In this document: positions 1-6,007 of the stretch, piece after piece
Numbering within the stretch: position 1 is the stretch's first letter
Layout: the number at the start of each line of letters is the position of its first letter
From: Methylophaga sp.
GTDB taxonomy: Bacteria; Pseudomonadota; Gammaproteobacteria; Nitrosococcales; Methylophagaceae
Direction: 5' to 3'
Assembly: GCF_030651745.1 (NCBI RefSeq)
Contig: NZ_JAUSCC010000059.1
Location: forward strand, 1 to 6,007
DNA: 6,007 nt
The notes under the pieces: model-generated
Seen by the model: the letters and a program-made list of their open reading frames with translations, nothing else
Told to the model about the DNA's origin: nothing
The model's database searches: none
Position numbers and translations under genes: made by a program

Positions 1-4
1 CCAA

Positions 5-1045
5 ATGGATGAAAACAAGAAGAAAGCGCTTGGCGCAGCCTTAGGTCAAATCGAAAAACAATTTGGCAAAGGTGCGGTCATGCGTTTGGGCGATGGAACT
101 GCCCACCGTGATATCGATGCGGTATCAACGGGCTCTATTGGTCTGGACGTTGCATTGGGTATTGGCGGTTTACCAAGAGGTCGTGTAGTTGAAATCTATG
201 GTCCTGAATCATCAGGTAAAACCACACTGACATTGCATTGTATTGCTGAAATGCAAAAACTGGGTGGCACCGCTGCATTTGTTGACGCCGAGCATGCGCT
301 CGATCCGCTTTATGCTGAAAAACTCGGCGTAAATATTGATGATTTGTTGGTCTCACAACCCGATACCGGTGAACAAGCCTTGGAAATTACCGATATGTTG
401 GTACGTTCAGGTGCCGTCGATATCGTCGTTGTTGACTCGGTAGCTGCACTGACTCCTAAAGCTGAAATCGAAGGTGATATGGGTGACAGTCATATGGGCT
501 TACAAGCACGCCTTATGTCACAAGCGTTACGCAAACTGACCGCCAATATCAAACGTTCCAACACATTGGTTATCTTTATCAATCAAATTCGTATGAAAAT
601 CGGCGTGATGTTCGGTAACCCCGAAACCACCACTGGTGGTAATGCACTGAAATTCTATGCTTCTGTGCGTCTGGATATCCGCCGCATTGGTGCCATCAAG
701 AAAGGCGATGAGATTCTTGGCAATGAAACTCGGGTGAAAGTCGTTAAAAACAAAGTGGCTGCACCTTTCAAACAAGTTGAATTCGATATTCTTTACGGTG
801 CAGGTATTTCCCGCGAAGGTGAGCTGATCGATCTGGGCGTCAATGAAAACATCGTTGAAAAATCCGGTGCGTGGTACAGCTATGACGGTAACCGCATTGG
901 CCAAGGTAAAGATAACGTGCGGATCTATCTGAAAGAACATCCAGAAATGGCTAAGGAAATTGAAGCCAAAATCCGTGCGGTGATGTTGCCAAAGAACATC
1001 AAGGTCAGTGCCGAAACCCCAGTGGATGATGAAATCGACGCGTGA
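5..1045 (+). CDS. recA: RecA recombinase
   Basis: RecA is the cytoplasmic ATP-dependent strand-exchange protein of homologous recombination. Its filament on single-stranded DNA also triggers LexA self-cleavage in the SOS response. The 346-residue product is full length for the family. Visible landmarks are the Walker A loop GPESSGKTT at residues 66-74, the catalytic glutamate E96 in [10 protein letters not shown], the Walker B strand VDIVVVDSV ending in D144, DNA-binding loop L1 around 156-165 ([10 protein letters not shown]) and loop L2 around 194-210 after [10 protein letters not shown], with a short acidic tail DDEIDA. The start ATG gives [10 protein letters not shown], which aligns with the family N terminus. 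Only 4 bases precede it, so the ribosome site, promoter and any LexA operator are outside the window. The stop overlaps the recX start. No intein, frameshift or missing key residue is seen. Confidence 0.99.
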   Translation: MDENKKKALGAALGQIEKQFGKGAVMRLGDGTAHRDIDAVSTGSIGLDVALGIGGLPRGRVVEIYGPESSGKTTLTLHCIAEMQKLGGTAAFVDAEHALDPLYAEKLGVNIDDLLVSQPDTGEQALEITDMLVRSGAVDIVVVDSVAALTPKAEIEGDMGDSHMGLQARLMSQALRKLTANIKRSNTLVIFINQIRMKIGVMFGNPETTTGGNALKFYASVRLDIRRIGAIKKGDEILGNETRVKVVKNKVAAPFKQVEFDILYGAGISREGELIDLGVNENIVEKSGAWYSYDGNRIGQGKDNVRIYLKEHPEMAKEIEAKIRAVMLPKNIKVSAETPVDDEIDA

Positions 1046-1482
1046 AGTCCCGCTCTGCAACTGAACAAGCAGTTGGCTATTTAGCCAGACGTAAACATAG
1101 CGCTGTCGAATTACAGCAAAAACTTCAACAAGCCGGTCATGAAACAGATAAAATTCATGCCGCTTTAGAAAAGCTGCAACAAAGTGGCTTACAAAATGAT
1201 CAACGTTTTGCCGAAGCGTTTATTCGATCCCGCGCACTGCGAGGATATGGTGAGTTGCGAATACGGCAGGAATTGAAACAGAAAGGCGTGGCGGAAGAGC
1301 TTATTAATTCCACCATGCAACAGGCAGAATCTGATTGGTTTGCGCTTGCTATCGTAGTACGATGCAAGCGTTTTGGCGAGCAGAGCCCCGATGATTTTAA
1401 AGACCGTGCCAAGCAGATGCGGTTTTTACAATATCGGGGCTTTTCTCATGAACAAATATCGGAAAGTTTTGAACTGAACTAA
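1042..1482 (+). CDS. recX: RecX regulatory protein
   Basis: RecX binds RecA and its filaments and limits RecA activity; it is normally encoded just after recA. The 146-residue, mostly helical product is slightly shorter than the 166-residue E. coli protein. It shows the family pattern of three helical repeats: [16 protein letters not shown] (13-28), then [20 protein letters not shown] (55-74), then [13 protein letters not shown] near the C terminus (127-139). The GTG start overlaps the recA stop as GTGA. An in-frame TGA at 1030-1032 lies just upstream and no other start codon lies between, so this start is well fixed. No clear Shine-Dalgarno precedes it, so translation is probably coupled to recA. 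Unlike E. coli, there is no intergenic terminator between recA and recX. Its stop overlaps the alaS start by one base. Confidence 0.95.
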   Translation: MKSRSATEQAVGYLARRKHSAVELQQKLQQAGHETDKIHAALEKLQQSGLQNDQRFAEAFIRSRALRGYGELRIRQELKQKGVAEELINSTMQQAESDWFALAIVVRCKRFGEQSPDDFKDRAKQMRFLQYRGFSHEQISESFELN

Positions 1483-4085
1483 TGAAAACGAGCGCTGATA
1501 TACGCAAATTGTTTCTGGACTTCTTCGCTGACAAAGGTCACGAAGTGGTTTCCAGCAGTCCATTAATACCGGCCAATGATCCGACATTGTTGTTTACCAA
1601 TGCTGGCATGGTTCAGTTTAAAGAAGTGTTTCTTGGTCAGGAAACGCGTAAATACACCCGTGCAACAACAACTCAACGCTGCGTACGTGCCGGCGGCAAA
1701 CATAACGACCTGGAAAATGTTGGTTACACTGCTCGTCACCATACGTTCTTTGAAATGCTCGGTAACTTCAGTTTTGGTGATTATTTCAAACGTGAAGCGA
1801 TTCAATATGCCTGGGAATTTCTGACTGAAACTCTGCAGTTGCCTGCCGAAAAATTATGGATCACCGTATTCGAAGAAGACGATGAAGCCGCTGATATCTG
1901 GTTAAAAGAAATCGGAGTTGATGCAACCCGTTTCTCTCGTATTGGTGCCAAAGACAATTTCTGGTCAATGGGTGATACCGGTCCATGTGGTCCCTGCTCT
2001 GAAATATTCTATGACCATGGCCCTGAAGTAGCTGGTGGCCCTCCCGGCACTCCGGAAGAAGATGGTGATCGCTATATCGAGATCTGGAATCTGGTGTTCA
2101 TGCAGTTCAATCGCTCTGCCGATGGCACACTGACACCACTTCCAAAACCATCAGTAGATACCGGCATGGGTCTGGAACGTCTGGCCGCCGTATTGCAACA
2201 CCAACATAATAACTATGACATCGATCTGTTCCAGAATCTGATTAAATCAATTCAGCAATTATCGGGAACCACAGATTCCAGCAATACCTCGCTGCGTGTT
2301 ATCGCTGATCATATCCGCTCGTGTGCATTTATGATCACCGATGGCGTGCAACCTTCAAATGAAGGTCGTGGTTATGTGTTGCGCCGCATTATTCGCCGCG
2401 CGATTCGCCATGGACATAAACTGGGTTTAAAACAAGCCTTCTTCTACAAACTGGTTGCACCATTAGTCGAAGAAATGGGTGAAGCTTTCCCGGAACTTGC
2501 CAAAGCTCAAGCTATTGTCGAACAAGCTCTGCAAATTGAAGAAGAACGCTTTGCTGACACCTTGGATAATGGTCTGAAAATTCTGGATCATGCCATTGAA
2601 GAAATGGGCGATAAAGAAATTCCGGGTGAAACCATCTTCTTGTTGTATGACACTTATGGTTTTCCGATTGATCTCACCGCCGATATTGCTCGTGAACGTG
2701 GCTTAACTATTGATGTTGCTGGCTTTGAGCGTCATATGGAAGCACAGCGAACTCGTGCCCGTAGCGCCAGCCAATTTGGCGGTGGTTTGTCAGAAACACT
2801 GGTGATTGATGGTGAAACCGTTTTCTGTGGTTACGATCATGTGCGCCATGATGCCGTGATCACTGCCCTGCTGGTTGATGGCGAAAATGTCGACAAACTC
2901 CACGCTGGTCAGCAAGGCATTATCGTTCTGGATCACACCCCGTTTTATGCCGAGTCCGGTGGTCAGATTGGCGATCAGGGTGAAATCAATACCGCTGGTG
3001 CCCACTTCATTGTTAAAGACACTCGTAAACAAGGCAAAGCATTTACGCATATCGGTGAATGTAAAGACGGCACATTTGAAGTAGGCCAACCAGTTATTGC
3101 TCATGTTGATGAATATAATCGTCAGGCAACAGCACAGAATCATTCTGCCACTCACCTGTTACACGCTGCATTACGTACCGTACTTGGCGAACATGTCACG
3201 CAAAAAGGTTCTTTGGTTGATTCACAACGCCTGCGGTTTGACTTCTCCCATTTTGAGCCGGTTTCCGCTGAACAATTACGTGAAATAGAACGTCTGGTTA
3301 ACCAACAAATCCGTGTTAACCATACTGTTGAAACGCGTCTGATGCCGATTGAAAAAGCCCGTAAAAGCGGTGCGATGGCACTTTTCGGTGAAAAATATGA
3401 TGAAGAAGTTCGTGTACTCAGTATGGGTGAGTTTTCCATTGAACTCTGCGGCGGCACACATGTTGGCCGCACCGGAGATATCGGTTTACTGAAGATCACC
3501 AATGAAACCGGTATCGCTTCTGGAGTTCGCCGTATTGAAGCCGTTACTGGCGAAGCCGCATTAAATTATATTGAACAGTCTGAAGACCGACTGAACAGCA
3601 TTTCAGAAATGGTCAAAGCCAACCCGGATAATGTTGAAGAAAAAACCCAGCAACTGGTACAACGCACCCGTCAGCTGGAAAAAGAACTGGAAGCGCTGAA
3701 GTCAAAACTGGCCAGTAGTGCCGGTTCTGACTTGGCTGCTTCAGCGACAGAAATCGGCTCGGTAAAAGTATTGGCTGCGAATCTGGAAGGTGCAGATCTG
3801 AAGAGCCTGCGCGATACAGTTGATCAACTGAAAAACAAACTTGGCAGTGCCGCGATTGTATTGGCTGCCGTCGAAGGTGAAAAAATCACCTTAATCGCCG
3901 GTGTATCCAAAGATATTACCGATAAAATCCGCGCTGGCGATTTGGTATCTCATGTAGCTGCACAAGTCGGTGGTAAAGGTGGCGGCCGTCCGGATATGGC
4001 ACAAGGCGGTGGTACCGAACCACAAAATTTAACTGCTGCACTCGACTCCGTCACCACTTGGGTGGCATCTAAGCTGGAAAATTAA
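1482..4085 (+). CDS. alaS: Alanine--tRNA ligase
   Basis: This essential class II synthetase activates alanine with ATP, charges tRNA-Ala, and hydrolyses mischarged Ser- and Gly-tRNA-Ala. The 867-residue product is close to the 876 of E. coli. In order it has the catalytic core with [17 protein letters not shown] (65-81) and the motif 2 region [17 protein letters not shown] (86-102), motif 3 [13 protein letters not shown] (226-238), a tRNA-recognition helical region including [17 protein letters not shown] (295-311), the editing domain with zinc ligands HSATH (554-558) and CGGTH (656-660), a coiled-coil linker around 715-745, and a C-Ala domain ending in [15 protein letters not shown] (830-844). 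The ATG forms TAATG with the recX stop. An in-frame TGA at 1470-1472 rules out a longer start. No Shine-Dalgarno is seen at normal spacing; GGAAAG at 1461-1466 is too far. Translational coupling to recX is inferred. Confidence 0.99.
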   Translation: MKTSADIRKLFLDFFADKGHEVVSSSPLIPANDPTLLFTNAGMVQFKEVFLGQETRKYTRATTTQRCVRAGGKHNDLENVGYTARHHTFFEMLGNFSFGDYFKREAIQYAWEFLTETLQLPAEKLWITVFEEDDEAADIWLKEIGVDATRFSRIGAKDNFWSMGDTGPCGPCSEIFYDHGPEVAGGPPGTPEEDGDRYIEIWNLVFMQFNRSADGTLTPLPKPSVDTGMGLERLAAVLQHQHNNYDIDLFQNLIKSIQQLSGTTDSSNTSLRVIADHIRSCAFMITDGVQPSNEGRGYVLRRIIRRAIRHGHKLGLKQAFFYKLVAPLVEEMGEAFPELAKAQAIVEQALQIEEERFADTLDNGLKILDHAIEEMGDKEIPGETIFLLYDTYGFPIDLTADIARERGLTIDVAGFERHMEAQRTRARSASQFGGGLSETLVIDGETVFCGYDHVRHDAVITALLVDGENVDKLHAGQQGIIVLDHTPFYAESGGQIGDQGEINTAGAHFIVKDTRKQGKAFTHIGECKDGTFEVGQPVIAHVDEYNRQATAQNHSATHLLHAALRTVLGEHVTQKGSLVDSQRLRFDFSHFEPVSAEQLREIERLVNQQIRVNHTVETRLMPIEKARKSGAMALFGEKYDEEVRVLSMGEFSIELCGGTHVGRTGDIGLLKITNETGIASGVRRIEAVTGEAALNYIEQSEDRLNSISEMVKANPDNVEEKTQQLVQRTRQLEKELEALKSKLASSAGSDLAASATEIGSVKVLAANLEGADLKSLRDTVDQLKNKLGSAAIVLAAVEGEKITLIAGVSKDITDKIRAGDLVSHVAAQVGGKGGGRPDMAQGGGTEPQNLTAALDSVTTWVASKLEN

Positions 4086-4088
4086 GTC

Positions 4089-5309
4089 ATGGCACTTATC
4101 GTACAAAAATACGGCGGCACTTCAGTCGGTTCTGTTGAACGTATTCAGGAAGTCGCTAAAAAAGTTATTCAATATCGTAATGATGGCCACGATATCGTGG
4201 TTGTCGTTTCTGCTATGAGTGGTGAAACAAACCGTTTATTGGGTCTGGCAAAGGAAATCAATCCGGATCCACGTGGCCGTGAACTGGATGTTTTGTTGTC
4301 AACTGGCGAACAAGTAACTATCGCTCTGCTCAGCATGACACTGCAACAAATGGGTATGCCGGCACAATCATATACCGGATCTCAAGTACGTATACTCACC
4401 GATGATGCACATAACAAAGCGCGTATCATGCAAATCGATGACGAAAAAATTCGTCAGGATCTGAGTGAAGGCAAAGTTGTTGTGGTCGCGGGATTTCAAG
4501 GTTGTGATGAGCAAGGCAATATCACCACCCTTGGTCGTGGCGGCTCAGATACTACTGCTGTTGCATTGGCTGCTGCTTTAAAAGCAGATGAATGTCAGAT
4601 TTATACCGATGTGGATGGTGTCTATACCACCGATCCCCGTGTTGTCCCGGAAGCCCGCCGACTAGATCGCATTACTTTTGAAGAAATGCTTGAGATGGCC
4701 AGTCTGGGCGCAAAAGTTTTGCAAATCCGCTCAGTCGAATTTGCTGGAAAATACAACGTGCCTTTACGCGTACTTTCTTCGTTTACTGAAGGTGGCGGCA
4801 CATTAATTACGTCTGAGGAACCCTCAATGGAACAAGCGCTTATTTCAGGTATTGCCTTTAATCGCGACGAGGCAAAACTAACTATTCTAGGCGTGCCGGA
4901 TCAACCAGGTGTCGCACATAAGATTCTGGGTCCGATTGCCAAACAAAATATTGAAGTGGATATGATCATCCAAAATACCGGTCATGATTCCACTACCGAT
5001 TTCACCTTTACTGTGCATCGCAATGATTACCAAACAGCACTGAAACTGCTGAATGAAACAGCTGTTTCCTTAAATGCACGTGAAGTAACTGGCGACGAAC
5101 ATATTGCGAAAATTTCGTTGGTCGGCGTCGGAATGCGTTCACATGCAGGCATCGCCAGCACCATGTTTGAGACATTGGCACAAGAAAATATCAACATCAG
5201 CATGATCTCGACATCTGAAATTAAGATTTCTGTAGTAGTCGACGAAAAATATTTGGAATTAGGTGTAAGGGCTTTACACAAGGCTTTCCACCTTGAACAG
5301 AGCCACTAA
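4089..5309 (+). CDS. lysC: Aspartate kinase (two-ACT-domain type)
   Basis: Aspartate kinase phosphorylates L-aspartate with ATP to 4-phospho-L-aspartate, the first step towards lysine, diaminopimelate, threonine and methionine. The 406-residue product has the N-terminal signature VQKYGGTSVGS (5-15), the conserved STGEQ (71-75), TLGRGGSDTTAVALA and the YTDVDGVYTTDPR nucleotide-binding segment, then two C-terminal ACT domains for feedback control (about 265-335 and 340-405; LGVPDQPGVAHKI and VGVGMRSHAGIASTMFE mark their starts). Size and domain plan match the Bacillus, Corynebacterium, Pseudomonas and Vibrio type, not the 449-residue E. coli LysC, and there is no homoserine dehydrogenase fusion. 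It begins 3 bases after the alaS stop with GGAAA (4076-4080) as likely ribosome site, so it is probably co-transcribed with alaS. Which amino acids inhibit it cannot be read from the sequence. Confidence 0.97.
   Translation: MALIVQKYGGTSVGSVERIQEVAKKVIQYRNDGHDIVVVVSAMSGETNRLLGLAKEINPDPRGRELDVLLSTGEQVTIALLSMTLQQMGMPAQSYTGSQVRILTDDAHNKARIMQIDDEKIRQDLSEGKVVVVAGFQGCDEQGNITTLGRGGSDTTAVALAAALKADECQIYTDVDGVYTTDPRVVPEARRLDRITFEEMLEMASLGAKVLQIRSVEFAGKYNVPLRVLSSFTEGGGTLITSEEPSMEQALISGIAFNRDEAKLTILGVPDQPGVAHKILGPIAKQNIEVDMIIQNTGHDSTTDFTFTVHRNDYQTALKLLNETAVSLNAREVTGDEHIAKISLVGVGMRSHAGIASTMFETLAQENINISMISTSEIKISVVVDEKYLELGVRALHKAFHLEQSH
4815..4829 (+). promoter_or_regulatory. Internal ribosome binding site within lysC
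   Basis: GAGGAA followed by CCCTCA and then ATG lies in frame inside lysC. It is a stronger and better spaced match to the 16S anti-Shine-Dalgarno than the site in front of the lysC start itself, and it would direct synthesis of the ACT-domain subunit. Confidence 0.5.
4827..5309 (+). CDS. Possible aspartate kinase beta subunit from an in-frame internal start
   Basis: An ATG at codon 247 of lysC is preceded by GAGGAA (4815-4820), an excellent Shine-Dalgarno with 8 bases between GAGG and the ATG. Initiation here would give a 160-residue protein beginning MEQALISGIAF and containing only the two ACT regulatory domains. In Bacillus subtilis aspartokinase II and Corynebacterium glutamicum LysC, an in-frame start at about the same codon yields a beta subunit of similar size that forms an alpha2-beta2 enzyme. 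The ribosome site is seen directly; production of a separate subunit in this organism is inferred from those relatives. The sequence could also be only the linker between kinase and ACT domains. Confidence 0.5.
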   Translation: MEQALISGIAFNRDEAKLTILGVPDQPGVAHKILGPIAKQNIEVDMIIQNTGHDSTTDFTFTVHRNDYQTALKLLNETAVSLNAREVTGDEHIAKISLVGVGMRSHAGIASTMFETLAQENINISMISTSEIKISVVVDEKYLELGVRALHKAFHLEQSH

Positions 5310-5316
5310 ACCATTG

Positions 5317-5369
5317 ATATCAGGAAGTTTTTCCTATCGATAAGGTATAGTTATCCTGATATACTTTTT
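5317..5369 (+). terminator. Possible terminator of the recA-recX-alaS-lysC operon
   Basis: A perfect 9-base dyad, ATATCAGGA (5317-5325) with TCCTGATAT (5354-5362), begins 7 bases after the lysC stop and is followed by AC and five T residues (5365-5369). The 28-base loop can form a small internal hairpin around CCTATCGATAAGG (5333-5345). The stem is AT-rich and the loop large, so this would be a weak intrinsic terminator; partial read-through into csrA is likely. The right arm also contains an extended -10 promoter, so the dyad may be incidental or an operator. Confidence 0.4.
5337..5365 (+). promoter_or_regulatory. Candidate csrA promoter (extended -10)
   Basis: TCGATA (5337-5342, 4 of 6 to the sigma70 -35) is separated by 17 bases from TATACT (5360-5365, 5 of 6 to the -10), which has the TGN extension at 5357-5359. 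Transcription would start near 5371-5373, giving csrA a leader of about 165 bases. In E. coli csrA is served by several promoters, so others may exist here. Confidence 0.5.
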
Positions 5370-5371
5370 GG

Positions 5372-5536
5372 CAGTGATGATAGGTGGATAATTTGTTGTC
5401 TAGAGCTGTCATAGAAAAAGGGAGACAAAGATCTCTCACATGGAAATAAACGGAACTGGCACGAGGCCTAGCTCAAAGAAAGGAGTTCTTAATCTCCTCC
5501 CCTCGGTGCCAGAATTTATACTGCAAGGGGAAAAAC
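5372..5536 (+). promoter_or_regulatory. csrA leader, GGA-rich and structured; likely CsrA autoregulatory target
   Basis: This leader contains no supported gene. It holds six GGA triplets, the core recognised by CsrA: at 5386, 5421, 5442, 5452, 5482 and 5529, the last within the csrA ribosome site. Three hairpins can be drawn: GGGAGA/TCTCTC (5420-5437); a long stem CTGGCAC-GAGG (5456-5466) with CCTC-G-GTGCCAG (5501-5512), one base bulged; and inside it either AGGAG/CTCCT (5481-5498) or AAGAA/TTCTT with AGGAG as the loop (5476-5490). A GGA in a hairpin loop is the preferred CsrA site. E. coli CsrA represses its own translation through such sites; its use here is inferred. Six GGA in 165 bases is about twice the random expectation, so this is suggestive, not proof. 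Confidence 0.5.
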
Positions 5537-5539
5537 ATG
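5525..5539 (+). promoter_or_regulatory. csrA ribosome binding site
   Basis: AAGGGGA (5525-5531) lies 5 bases before the csrA ATG. It contains a GGA triplet, so CsrA bound here would block ribosome entry. The stretch AGGGGA can also pair perfectly with TCCCCT at 5498-5503 in the leader. Confidence 0.75.
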
Positions 5540-5722
5540 TTAATACTTACACGTCGCGTTGGAGAGTCACTCATCATCGGTGATGATGTCGTTGTAAACG
5601 TTCTTGGTGTCAAAGGAAATCAAGTTCGGATCGGTGTTGATGCACCAAAAGATGTCACAGTTCATCGTGAAGAAATCTACGATCGCATTCAAGCAGAAAA
5701 AGATCAATCAAACGCTGGTTAA
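5537..5722 (+). CDS. csrA: CsrA carbon storage regulator (RsmA family)
   Basis: CsrA is a small homodimeric RNA-binding protein that binds GGA motifs in mRNA leaders, usually blocking translation, and controls carbon storage, motility, biofilm and virulence traits. It is itself titrated by small RNAs of the CsrB/RsmZ type. The 61-residue product has the same length as the E. coli protein and begins [16 protein letters not shown]; the core [19 protein letters not shown] and [14 protein letters not shown] follow, with the RNA-contacting residues L4 and R44 present. A Shine-Dalgarno AAGGGGA precedes the ATG. Unlike the tightly packed genes before it, csrA is set 227 bases downstream of lysC with its own candidate promoter and a structured leader, which suggests separate control. 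No clear intrinsic terminator follows it before the tRNA genes. Confidence 0.98.
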   Translation: MLILTRRVGESLIIGDDVVVNVLGVKGNQVRIGVDAPKDVTVHREEIYDRIQAEKDQSNAG

Positions 5723-5736
5723 TTGAGTAATTCGAC

Positions 5737-5772
5737 TAGCCAAAATCATCACAGCTGGTATAATGGCCGGCT
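5737..5772 (+). promoter_or_regulatory. Promoter of tRNA-Ser, with GC-rich discriminator
   Basis: A perfect -10 TATAAT (5759-5764) has a TGG extension (5756-5758) and a weak -35 TAGCCA (5737-5742, 4 of 6) at 16 bases. The start is expected near 5771-5772, about 5 bases before the mature tRNA. The bases after the -10, GGCCGGC (5765-5771), form a GC-rich discriminator typical of stable-RNA promoters under stringent (ppGpp/DksA) control. Confidence 0.75.
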
Positions 5773-5776
5773 TGAT

Positions 5777-5866
5777 GGAGAGCTGGCCGAGCGGCTGAAG
5801 GCGCGCCCCTGCTAAGGGCGTATAGGTTAACCCCTATCGAGGGTTCGAATCCCTCGCTCTCCGCCA
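5777..5866 (+). tRNA. serV: tRNA-Ser (GCU anticodon)
   Basis: This is a complete class II tRNA of 90 bases with encoded CCA, reading serine codons AGC and AGU. The acceptor stem GGAGAGC (5777-5783) pairs with GCTCTCC (5856-5862), followed by discriminator G and CCA (5864-5866). The anticodon stem is CGCCC/GGGCG with loop CTGCTAA and anticodon GCT at 5811-5813. The long variable arm (5821-5838) has a perfect ATAGG/CCTAT stem, a serine identity feature. The T arm is GAGGG/CCCTC around TTCGAAT. The position just after csrA matches serV of E. coli, from which the symbol is taken. Confidence 0.98.
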
Positions 5867-5885
5867 AATTTTTATTAATTTATCC

Positions 5886-5922
5886 TTGTGATAATCAGTA
5901 AAAAACAGTAAAATTTCACGCT
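5886..5922 (+). promoter_or_regulatory. Candidate separate promoter of tRNA-Arg
   Basis: In the 61-base spacer between the tRNAs, TTGTGA (5886-5891, 4 of 6) and TAAAAT (5909-5914, 5 of 6) are separated by exactly 17 bases. The predicted start near 5921 is about 6 bases before the mature tRNA, nearly the same geometry as the tRNA-Ser promoter. The spacer is AT-rich, so chance matches are easier, and co-transcription with tRNA-Ser remains possible. Confidence 0.5.
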
Positions 5923-5927
5923 TTAAA

Positions 5928-6004
5928 GCGCCTGTAGCTCAGCTGGATAGAGTACCTGGCTACGAACCAGGCGGTCGCACGTTCGAATCGTGCCAGGCGC
6001 ACCA
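5928..6004 (+). tRNA. argV: tRNA-Arg (ACG anticodon)
   Basis: This is a complete 77-base tRNA with encoded CCA. Acceptor GCGCCTG (5928-5934) pairs with CAGGCGC (5994-6000), with discriminator A and CCA (6002-6004). The anticodon stem is CCTGG/CCAGG with loop CTACGAA and anticodon ACG at 5962-5964; A34 is normally deaminated to inosine by TadA so that CGU, CGC and CGA are read. The T stem is GCACG/CGTGC, and the D loop carries the arginine identity base A after GG. In E. coli this place holds a tandem run of tRNA-Arg(ACG) copies, so more copies may follow beyond the window end. The symbol is by position. Confidence 0.97.
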
Positions 6005-6007
6005 AAA

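Noticed and set aside
527..1060. 177-codon open frame on the - strand opposite recA
   Set aside because: It lies wholly antisense to the conserved end of recA, with no ribosome site or recognisable domain. It is a shadow of recA codon use, as are the shorter antisense frames opposite alaS and lysC.
1425..1460. Possible alaS promoter in the end of recX, with TTTACA at 1425-1430
   Set aside because: No acceptable -10 hexamer is found 16-18 bases downstream.
5517..5522. TATACT just before csrA as a second -10
   Set aside because: There is no -35 or TG extension, and a start near 5529 would remove most of the csrA ribosome site.
5440..5583. 47-codon frame starting ATG at 5440 and overlapping the csrA start out of frame
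   Set aside because: The nearest purine run (GGGAGA at 5420-5425) is about 15 bases from the ATG, too far for a normal ribosome site, and the product has no recognisable features. An upstream frame regulating csrA is possible but not supported.
5716..5742. Dyad TGGTTA/TAGCCA after csrA as a terminator
   Set aside because: The stem is six pairs with one G-U, the loop is 15 bases, and no T run follows. It overlaps the tRNA-Ser -35 region, so csrA may read through into the tRNA genes.
5928..6007. tRNA-Arg 3' end as an attachment site for an integrative element
   Set aside because: tRNA genes are common integration sites, but no integrase and no repeat of the tRNA 3' end is visible, and the window ends 3 bases after the CCA.

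Overview
The window carries a compact, fully occupied chromosomal housekeeping block from a gammaproteobacterium: recA, recX, alaS, lysC, csrA, tRNA-Ser(GCU) and tRNA-Arg(ACG), all on the + strand. The order recA-recX-alaS-lysC-csrA-tRNA(Ser)-tRNA(Arg) is the arrangement of Vibrio and its relatives. Enterobacteria lack lysC at this place. Protein details (RecA beginning [19 protein letters not shown], a 61-residue CsrA nearly identical to that of E. coli) and moderate GC content suggest Vibrionales, Aeromonadales or a relative. A Tolumonas- or Aeromonas-like organism is my best guess from memory, not a proven placement.

Positions 5-5309 are essentially without intergenic DNA. recA overlaps recX (GTGA), recX overlaps alaS (TAATG), and alaS is separated from lysC by 3 bases. 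recA, the recombinase and SOS activator, is followed by its modulator recX, then by the essential alanyl-tRNA synthetase, then by an aspartate kinase of the two-ACT-domain type. The start of recA is only 4 bases into the window, so its promoter and any LexA box lie outside. The aspartate kinase gene has a well-placed internal Shine-Dalgarno and ATG that would give a separate 160-residue regulatory (beta) subunit.

Positions 5310-5536 are the only sizeable non-coding stretch. It holds a dyad followed by a T run (possible terminator for the upstream operon), an extended -10 promoter overlapping that dyad, and a structured, GGA-rich leader in front of csrA. The leader looks suited to binding CsrA itself, which fits the known autoregulation of this RNA-binding regulator, and it contains a pyrimidine segment that can pair with the csrA Shine-Dalgarno.

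Positions 5723-6007 contain two complete tRNA genes with encoded CCA ends, each preceded at almost the same distance by its own sigma70-like promoter. The genes themselves are ordinary, conserved core genes. I found no mobile element, CRISPR array, phage gene or unknown defence system. The points worth a second look are regulatory: the internal lysC start, the csrA leader, and the lack of ordinary ribosome binding sites for recX and alaS.
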